Assembly: GCA_036850595.1 (NCBI GenBank)
Contig: CM072155.1
Coordinates: 8,806,256-8,870,255 of the forward strand
DNA: 64,000 nt
Direction of reading: 5' to 3'
DNA from: Rhyacichthys aspro
Taxonomy: Eukaryota; Chordata; Actinopteri; Gobiiformes; Rhyacichthyidae
The position numbers and the translations under genes are program-made. Below, one piece after another: positions 50,222 through 59,800 of the stretch (position 1 is its first letter; each line of letters opens with the position of its first letter). The notes under the pieces are model-generated. The model was not told the DNA's origin, did not search any database, and saw only the letters and a list, made by a program, of their open reading frames with translations.

Positions 50222-52678
50222 AAGGAAAAAGGGGCTTATTTTTTATGACATCTTGACATTCTGGAATCCCTTACCTTTCATGGATTCCAGAATCACTTAT
50301 TACATCCTGGCTCACTTGAGCAAGGCTCAGTTAAGCCAGGCTCACTTGAACTCTCTTGAAATCTTATGTAGAAATAATTAGTCATATCATGGCCTTCTAG
50401 AATCCCTTATGATATCATTACATTAAAGCCCTTATGATATCATAACATTCTAGAATCCCTTATGATATCATAATATTCTAGAATCCCTTATTACATCGTG
50501 GCATTCTAGAATCCTTTTTAACAAGATGACATTCTAGAATCTCCTATGATATGATTACATTCTAGAGTCTCTTATGATAGCATAACATTGTAGAATCCCT
50601 TATGACAAAATAACATTCTAAAATCCTTTATGACATCATGACATTCTAGACTCCCTTGTGACTCTTGGCATTCCAAAATTGTTTATAACATCCAGGCTCA
50701 CTTGAGCCAGGCTCAGTTAAGACAGGCTCACTTGAACCAAGCGCACTTGAAAACTTATGTACAAATACGTATGATATCATGGCATTCTAGAATCACTTAT
50801 GACATCTTGACATTCTGGAATCCCTTACCTCTCATGGATTCCAGAATCACTTATGACATCCTGGCTCACTTGAGAAAGGCTCAGTTAAGCAAGGCTCCAT
50901 TGAGACAAGCTCACATGAGCCAGACTCACTTGAAATCTTATGTAGAAATAATTATTCATATCATGGCATTCTAAAATCTTTTATGATATAATTTAATTAA
51001 AAAATCCCTTATGATATAACATTCTAGAATCCCTTATATCAACATGACATTCTGGAATCCCTCATGACATCATTACAATCTACAACCCCTTTTGACATCA
51101 TGAAATTCTAGAATCCTTTGTGACATTATAATGTTCTAGAATCCCGTATGACATCATACCATTCTAGACTCCCTTATGACTTTTGGCATTCCAAAATCAC
51201 TTATAACATCCAGGCTCACTTGAGCCAGGCTCAGCTAAACCAGGCTCACTTGAGACAGGCTCACATGAACCTTATGACATCCTTACAATCTAGAATTCTT
51301 TGTGACAGTATAATGTTCTAGAATCCCTTATGACATCATTCCTTTCTAGACTCCCTTATGACTCTTGGCATTCCAAAATCACTTTTAACATCCAGGCTCA
51401 CTTGAGCCATGCTCACTTGAACCAGGGTCACTTGAGCCAGGCTCACATGACCTATGCTCACTATAAAACTCATGTACAAATACGTATGATATCATGGCAT
51501 TCTAGAATCACTTATGACAACATGACATTCTGGAATCCCTTATGACAACATGACATTCTGGAATCCCTTACCTCTCATGGATTCCAGAATTACTTATAAC
51601 ATCCTGCCACACTTGAGCCAGGCTCACCATGATGTGAATAATTATTTCTACATTCGATTTCAATAGAGCCTGGTGAGTGGATACCATTAGTCATAAGGCA
51701 TTCCAGAATGTCAAGATGTCATAAGGGATTCTAGAATGTAATAATGTAACAAGGGATTTTGGAATGTTATGTTGTCATAAGGGATTCTAGAATGTTATAC
51801 TGTCAATCAGGATTCTAGAACGTAATGATGTCATATGGGATTCTAGGATGTTCTACTCTCACAAAGGAGTCTAGATTGTAATATCATAAAGGATTCTAGA
51901 GCCTGGCTTACCGGAGCCTGGCTCAAGTTAGCCTGGATGTTGTAAGTGATTTTGGAAATCCATGAGTCATAAGGGAGTCTAGAATTTAATGGCATTCTTG
52001 AATCATTTACTATATCATTACGTTAAAGAATCCCTTATGGAATCATGACATTCTAAAATCCCTTATGACAACATAACATTCCGAAATCCCTTCTGACATT
52101 ATTACATTTTAGAACCCATTGTGACATCATGACATTCTAAAATCCCTTATAACGACATTGCATTCTAGAATCCCTTATTATATCATTACATTCTAGAATC
52201 CCTTGTGACAGTGTCAGGCCCTCCATAGCTTTCCTTCCGGCCATCCAGCACATGATCAAAATAAGAAAACATCAATGGTAAAATAGAATACAAATAAAAA
52301 TATAGCTATTAAAACAACACAAAGATGACTGAAATTGATCTCATTTAGCTGACATGGTAATCTTCATTTAATTTACATCTGTTAATGAGTGAGCAGTTTA
52401 AGAAGCTTTTAATACGCCATTGGGCACTGTCTTGTCAGGTTCACTTGAGCCAGGCTCACTTTAACACTCATGTAGAAACACTTATAACAACATGACAATC
52501 TAGAATTCCTTAGGTCATCGTGCCATTCTAGAATCTCTTATATCATGCCATTCTAGAATATACAATCATGACATTCTAGAATCCCTTACAACAACATGAC
52601 ATTCTAGAATCCCTTATGACATCATACATCCTAGAAACCCTTATAGCAACATGACATTGTAGAAAGCCTTATGAAAAT
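50222..52678. repeat. Composite minisatellite with an inverted segment
   Basis: Two unit types alternate. One is about 28 bp (CATTCTAGAATCCCTTATGA plus CATCATGA). The other is about 15 bp (GGCTCACTTGAGCCA). They are arranged in larger blocks: forward at 50,222-51,627, inverted at about 51,628-51,975, forward again at 51,976-52,208 and 52,436-52,678. A 227-bp non-repetitive piece (52,209-52,435) interrupts the array. About twenty copies of TTCTAGAA are present. The array lies between the cdr2l and recql5 genes, and its open frames come from the repeat, not from selection. Confidence 0.95.
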
Positions 52679-52854
52679 GGAGGAGAGCCCCACGTTTCCT
52701 CTGTTTGCCTCCGGTGTCTTTGATGTACGTTCAAGTACTGTAGTAAATCTTCAAGACCAACGATATTGTAGCTTGGTCCTGAAGTAAAATGAAATATTTG
52801 CTCCTTAAGTAAAATACAGTTTAGGTTATGTTTGTTAGCTTACTTACTAGCAAA
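52679..52854. repeat. Flanking duplication, copy B (recql5 side)
   Basis: Direct, diverged repeat of 49,491-49,713, starting GGAGGAGAGCCCCACGTTTC. It lacks an internal block of about 35 bp and shows scattered substitutions (GTGTTGTAG becomes GTACTGTAG), so the duplication is not recent. Confidence 0.9.
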
Positions 52855-53268
52855 CATTTACGTCAACTGGCTGCTGGTATCAATGGTGGGCAAGGTGGAC
52901 TAAGCTTAGGCTATAATAATGTACTTTTCAAATCTGTTAACTTGAAATCATAAAGTCAACATATTTTTTCAGCCTTCAGTTTGTTTGAAATAAATGCAGT
53001 ATGTAGTTAAGTAGTAATTTCTGAAACTTGTAACTTAATGTCCAAACGTGATGTTCCCACCCAAAATCCCCACCAGGTGCCATTGATCCTAATATCTATC
53101 ATAATAGCTTTTAAAAATTAGATACATTTTCATTTCCTTTTCAATATGGTAAATAAATTAGCGGTAAGTAAACAGATGCACTTTAATTTTTTTTTAAGGC
53201 AAATAAATGTTTCATTTATTTATTTCATAGTAAAGGATACCCACACCATATTCTCAGATAGCTGAGAC
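52855..53268. other. Intergenic, satellite to recql5 3' end
   Basis: AT-rich sequence with no gene seen. A CTCF-like match with one mismatch (CCACCAGGTGCCA) lies near 53,070. Confidence 0.5.
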
Positions 53269-53274
53269 TTTATT
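53269..53274 (-). promoter_or_regulatory. recql5: Candidate recql5 poly(A) signal
   Basis: The minus strand reads AATAAA about 575 bp past the recql5 stop. Nearer minus-strand AATAAA hexamers exist, for example close to 53,692, so alternative ends are possible. Confidence 0.4.
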
Positions 53275-53850
53275 GTAAACATTTAGACATAGGGTTGGAC
53301 TCTATGACCAGTGCAGCCCTTTGTCTAACACCAGTGTGTGAATCTACCTGCACACACTGAACAACCTTACACAAAACCAAAATGTTTAGTTCATACAGTA
53401 TTTATAAACTATGTCCTATGACTTGCTCAAGTATAGGGCATATAGCAGCATTAAAATTGCTTTAAAACATTACATTTTCTTTTATTCCTAAAATTAGGGA
53501 CTCTTTACATCAAGAGCTAAATGAGTAAACATTAAGGTAAATTCAAGTGTCACTAGACGAATCCATAGGATAAATAAAACTGCTTGAAGGAATAAATAAA
53601 TGCCTGATTGTTTGGTCTGGAAGAGCTGTAATTGTACAGTGTGTGTACAGTGTTCCCTTTATTTTTCAGGTTTTCAGCAGTACACGTTATTGCTTTATTT
53701 AGCAGTGACAAACCTGGGATAAGCAGAACTCTAGCAGCAAACCAACCATAGAGCTGGCCAGGAGGTGTGTGGTGTGAGCAGACGATCACTGTAACAGTGG
53801 AAACTTAGGCACTGACAAAGAAGAAGAGCATAGCAACGTTCCTCTGTATG

Positions 53851-56800
53851 TTATTCTTTGTTTTCTGCATTTTTACAGTGTTGGGGTCTTCTAAGGTGCT
53901 TCCAGTCTGCTTCACTCTCACAGCGCTGGACTTTGTTGAAGAACTTCTTAATAAGAGCCTTGGCGTCTGCTTTAACTGTAAAAAATAAATGAAAAAACAC
54001 TTAAAAACACACCCCCTCTTCAAAACAGAATAAAAGAGACTGAAGTAATCTTACTCTGTCCTCTTCCCATGCTAATGCCCTCTGCGAGTTGGTGGGATAA
54101 AAAGCGGGCAAAGGACTTAAACAGCTCCTAAATAACACAACACAACATCTCAGAATACATCCACCAACATACCACCTCTAATGTATTACTCATATGCTAT
54201 GTTTCTCTTACCTTAGTAGCAAACCTTCCTTGAGTGTAAAACGGGTCCAGACAGCGGACCACGATATCAGCCGCCTCCTTTAGTGTAACCGGTTTAGGAG
54301 GCTCACTAAGAGGTTGCACAGCTCTCTCTTCGACATTAGGGTTAAATGTTACTCTTCTGTTGCCATCTGCCGCTGGTCGACTGCGTTTTGCTGGAGGTGA
54401 GCTTTCTCCCTTTACCTTTGTTTCCCTTGTTACCTGGACAGCAAATCCTATACGTTACTGTTCATGTCACAAACAAAAATAATGAAAATATCCTCATACT
54501 TACCTCTAATGTTTGCAGCGGGTTTACAGCTTCATCTGGAGTGCTTTGTCTGAGTGAGAAATTTTAAAAATGCATTATGTACTTAAAGGAAATCCTGTGA
54601 CTCAGTTTTTACTTTAGTCTTACTCTGTAACAGGTGTCATATTCTGCTCAGATGTTTCTTGGTCCAGCTTCTCCTCTTCCTGAATTTCTTCTGTTTCCTC
54701 ATCCAATATAACTACTATTTCTTCATCAGCATTTCTTTTAGGCGTATCTTCACTCTCAAATTCCATGGGACTTGTCTCTATATCTTCCACAAGGACAGGT
54801 GAGTGTTGGTGACTAAAAACAACTGGAACTGTGTTAGATAAAGTGCTTTCTTTAGCTGTATCCGGTTCTGTGCTTTTCATTTCCTTCTTTGCAAAGTAGT
54901 GAGAAATGCATCGGGAATTTTTTGCTGCTTCTGCTAACTTCTGCTGCTTCTTGCTCAAAGCTTTGCTCTTCTTTGTCGGGCTGTTCAAGGAGGCGGCGGT
55001 GGCGTTTGCTCTGTCTCGACTGGATGAACTCACAGCTACATTTGTATCCGTATTTGATTCTTTTTTGGACCCGACAGATGAATCTGAAATGTCATCTGTC
55101 CTCAGATCATCCTCAGTTTGCCCCACAGAGGTCTTTAGCAGGTCCTTAGCGGTCTGAAAGGGATTGGACGAGCCCCTCTGACCTGCTCCTACTCTCTTGC
55201 GCTTCATCTGGAGAAAAAAACAAATGCAAATTCACTCTGTGGCAAGGAATTTACAGCTAAAGGGGGTAAATGGTTGTGGTTAATCATACTGAATAAATCT
55301 CCGATGCAGATGTGAAGCCCTGTATGTCTTCAGAGGAGGTTGATGAAGAGGCAGGTGTCTCCTCTTTGAGTTTGAGTTTGGATTCATCTTCTTTGGTCTC
55401 AGTATTGCAGCTTGTCTCATTTTTACTTTCTCCTCCTTTTGAAGCAGAAGATGTTTTCCTCATCTCGGATACCTTCATTTTAAAATAACAAAAAGTTATT
55501 TCTATACATTCCCAGCCCTTTAAAAGTGAACAGGACAATGGCGAGAAGGTAGTAGTAACCTTCTTAAGGACAGAAGCTTTGTAAATGTTGGACGTCTTGC
55601 TGCTCTTGAAGACCTCATGTTCCAAATCCACAGCTAAGGACAGCGAATCGCAGCTGAGAATTGGAAACATTAAAAAAAAAAAAATCATAATGCATTTTGA
55701 GAATCTACTTAAAATATTCTGCAAAGAGTGTAGTAAAAAGACTGCAACTCACTGAAAACTGTTGTCTGCCCCTTGGTGGCCGTTCAGTGCCTCTTGCAGG
55801 AGATACAAGCAGTGCTCTCTGGCCTGAAACAGCAGATATGTACAACTAAAGGTATTTTTTCTAACACAATAACACTTCTACATTTGGACAAACCGGACGG
55901 AGATTTTTATTTACTTTTGTTTCCATATGTACCTATCTTTCCCTTTACATGAATAGTGCTTGATTGCTCTGTGGAAACACACTAGTTCTGCCATCGGGCC
56001 ATATTCTCGCCGTGACTCACTGAACTCCTGAAGACGTGTTAATTACTGTAGCAGGTATGAGGAATGTGTTATGTACCTTTACGGTGAGCCTGGGAATCCT
56101 CTGGCTGCTCGCCTCTTTCAGTGGACAGTCTGCGTCTGCACAGAGAAACATGAGTGACAGATTAGGCAAAGCAATCCCATTATTTTATTTCTGTAGTCTT
56201 GTACTGAGTTTACCTGGTGACACAAAATCCTCAGTCTGGATGACACCTCCCTAGAATTAAGAGCAGTTCTTTGTCATTTAACATACAGTACACATGTTAA
56301 ACATATCTAGTCTACTTCATCCTGTGTTGTTTTATTGCTGCTGACATATGTTTGCATTTACAAGGCAAATTACATGCTTACACACTCCAGACTCAATAAT
56401 GCCTATCATTAAAGTCATCATTATTGTGACAGCAGTGTATTCATTCACTTTGTTTTTGTGATGAAGGACTGAAATGTTTAGAAAAATGCTTGTGAAAAAA
56501 AACATTCTGTTCCCATTTTCATTTATTGCATGTTGGGAACAGTTTGCTCCACTTGAATCTCACGAGAAGTAGTTAAACTTGTTACTCAGCTCTGTGCCAG
56601 TTCGGTTCAACATGTGGCAGTGATTTACCATTTGCCTCACTTACAGGGGCCCCAGCACAGCAACTCCTACCCTCCTCCTTCCTGCTCACAGCTGCCTTAC
56701 AGATCCATAGTCAAAACACAAACACGTGGACCAGAATTTAAAAAGCATCTCCTAAATGTCTGTGTACCTTCCTTAGGTTCATCTGTTTCTTGTAGAGGTC

Positions 56801-59800
56801 AGAAAATTCCTTTTTCCTCTTCATGGAGTCTTCCTCACAGTTGCCGCTTTCACTTTCTTCGTACCTACAAAGTGTAATATCACTGTGTTAACCAACTGGA
56901 ACAACAATAATAATGTAACTCGTGATTTCAGACACATTTCATAGAACGCCTGCCTGCCTTTCAAAGCCGTAGCCCTTCTTGCCACCTTCATATTGATCCG
57001 CGCGAAATCCGAACGGTCCAGAGGGCTCTTTGCTCTGTGCATGAGTCTTAGTGCTGAGGACGGCCGCTCGGGCCAGCTGAGCCCGCACAACCTTTGGGTT
57101 TGAACAGAAATCACAAGCGCCGGCGCAGTTTGGTGCTTTGTCCCCAAAATATTTAGAGATAGTGGCATGACGACACCTGTTGAATAGAAGGAGAGGGGTT
57201 GTTAGTTTACACAGGTTATCATCAGAAATGGGCTGGCTGTTATTCAGCGCAGTATTGATTGCTTAGCTATTGCGTAACCAGATGCACCACCACGATCAAT
57301 ACATATGTTATCAAACAAGTTGAACTGGGATCTGCTGCAAAATTAAAATCACATAACACAGACAATACTGAAGCTTTTAGCGGTTGAACTTAGTTTTTTG
57401 TCTGACATAATGAATGCATAAGAGCAAATTCTATTGGGCCGGGCAAGTTTTTTGTACTGCTAAATGTACTGCCAGAACGTTTCAGGGTTTTTGAAAACAC
57501 AGCTCCTATTCATTCCTAATAGAGGCACACCTTTTAAATACATTCTATGTTTTTAATACAAATCAAGTAAACTAAAAGCATGCGTAGAGTTATCTTTCTC
57601 TGTATGCAGACCACACTTTGGTATGACATGGAGTTTAATGTAAGACTCTGTATTCCCAGATCCCCACAAAGAGCCTGTTTACAAAAAAGAGCCTTTTAGA
57701 AGGACTACCTTAACTACCTAACTGGAAATGGAAACACAGACCGGAGGGGAGCGTTCACAGCAAAAGAGGTGGGGACACACAAGAGTGAGAGGAACACAAA
57801 GAGTCTGTGAAGAGTCACTCCCACACAGCACTGGCAGAGTGAAAACAGCTTTGGAGGCTGCGAAAATTAGGGAAAGGGAAAAAATAGAAAGACTGTCTAT
57901 GTGTGTTACCTAAAGGAAAACAACAGGAGAAACAAACAGGAAAGAAAGGACAAGACTTGCAAAATACTAAATACCAAAGAAAGAGAAGGATTTTTTTTTC
58001 TTGTGCATGTGCAGCCTGTCATCTGTACCTGGAGAATTATCCCTCCTGAACCTAATCTAGGTCTGAGTGCTAATCTCAGGCAGCGTCTGAGGACTCCTCC
58101 TCCACCAAAACAAATGCTTTGAAGGAAGGCGTTTATGTTTGTTTACCTCATCAGAATCCAAGACCATTCTGCTTATCTTAATACATTTGCCCCGGACTAT
58201 TCAAAGTGTGAGAAACAAGGACTCTCAAAGGTAAGGGCCTTTTAAGTACGTGTTTACCTGTACATAGTGCTCACATGCTGTATACAGGGATAAAGCCTAA
58301 TGCTAAATGAATCTGGTTTAGAATAAGGGTAAATTACAACAAAATAGTGGATAAAAGAAACTGTGTTGTGATTTTCTGAAGTAACATAAAAATCAGTGTG
58401 CAAGAACAGCTTTCTAAAATTTGGCTTGTGTTATTGATCTGAACCCACACCTCTGTGCGCAGGATTATACAGGCACAACTAACTGTGTTTTCATAAAGTG
58501 TATCATAAAACAACAGATATCTTGTATGCAATAGTCTTGGTTTGCCCCTGAATGCTAAACAAATACCTGTTAATCTGTAAAAAAAACCTGTGTGTATTAT
58601 ATGTCCTGCCTAACGTACACATACTTGGCCTGAAAATCCACATGCTTTAAATTAGTGTACTTCAAACTGCCTTTCACTCTCCAAAAGCCCCTCCCACTTT
58701 GCTTCCTAAATAAAGTCAACCATATGTTGTGAAAGCATACTGCATGTTAGAAAGGGCTTGATTTAAAAGTTACAACACATTCATAATATCAGTCATCATC
58801 AGGGTGTTTTTAACAAGTCGTGGGAGCTTTAACTCAATACACTGTTGACCACATTTCCAACATAAATGTACCACTGTGACAACAATGTGTTTGAGCAGGA
58901 TGGATGCAAGAGAAGAGTCGCTTAACCTCCTCAACAAGATATGGCTCAAGTTACAGCATCTGCCAAATGCCAATGCCATAGAGCTGGCAGGTTTCTTGAT
59001 CCTGTTGACCTTCATGTGTAAGTCTCAACTATGTTTCAACTTTGTTTCAACAATAGTGTCAACTCTTTAAGCTTAATGTGGTTTGATTGTACTTTTCTTT
59101 TACTATAGTGTTGGTTCTGCTCATGATGGTGCTGTCCTGTGTGACCTGCTGTTGCTGCCGTAATTCCAGGACAAAAGGATCAAACATTTGAAAGCAAAGA
59201 AACAGTCACAAAGACACTTACTGGACAACTGATAAAGCATAACAGACTACACTGAGGAGGTGTCACTCAAAAACAGGCCATGTTTTGCAGCTCTTGAGCA
59301 GTCTCCGAGAAAACTGACACATGTATGAGCAATGAAGGCTCACTCTGGGTGTGTTCAGTTGCACTGCAGGGGCCCAGCCTTTGAAAAACAAAGCAGCTGA
59401 CAAATGCAGAGAAGAATCTTCTGACTCAGCTGCCAAAAACACCTGCCAACCAGCCTCGCAGGCTTTCAGGAGAGTCAACATTCCTTAAAGCATCCCCGGG
59501 ATCCCACACACAGAACAACAATACTAACTTGGACCTGAATAAGTGGGACAAAACCTGTGTTTACAAGAAGCGCAAACATGGAATAAAAGGGAATGGGTGT
59601 GTTAAACTGTGCAGAATGACAGTGGATTATACAATAATGTATTAGACACAAAACCGGTTCTTCTTCAAGGTTTTTATATTTTGGGTTAGTCATGTGTAAT
59701 TGTATGTGGAATTACACTTGGCACACAGACTAATGCCTGCCTTCAATCAAACATACAAGTGTTCCTTGAAATGCAACAAAACAATAAAAGTTGATAAATT

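Noticed and set aside
50702..51545. Open frames reading (A/L)xxAHLxQ-type pentapeptide repeats
   Set aside because: The 15-bp minisatellite unit is a multiple of three, so it reads as a pentapeptide in frame. There is no ATG context, splice structure or family domain, and neighbouring units break the frame.
54889..55157. Plus-strand frames opposite recql5 exon 15
   Set aside because: Antisense shadows of recql5 coding sequence with no recognisable domain.
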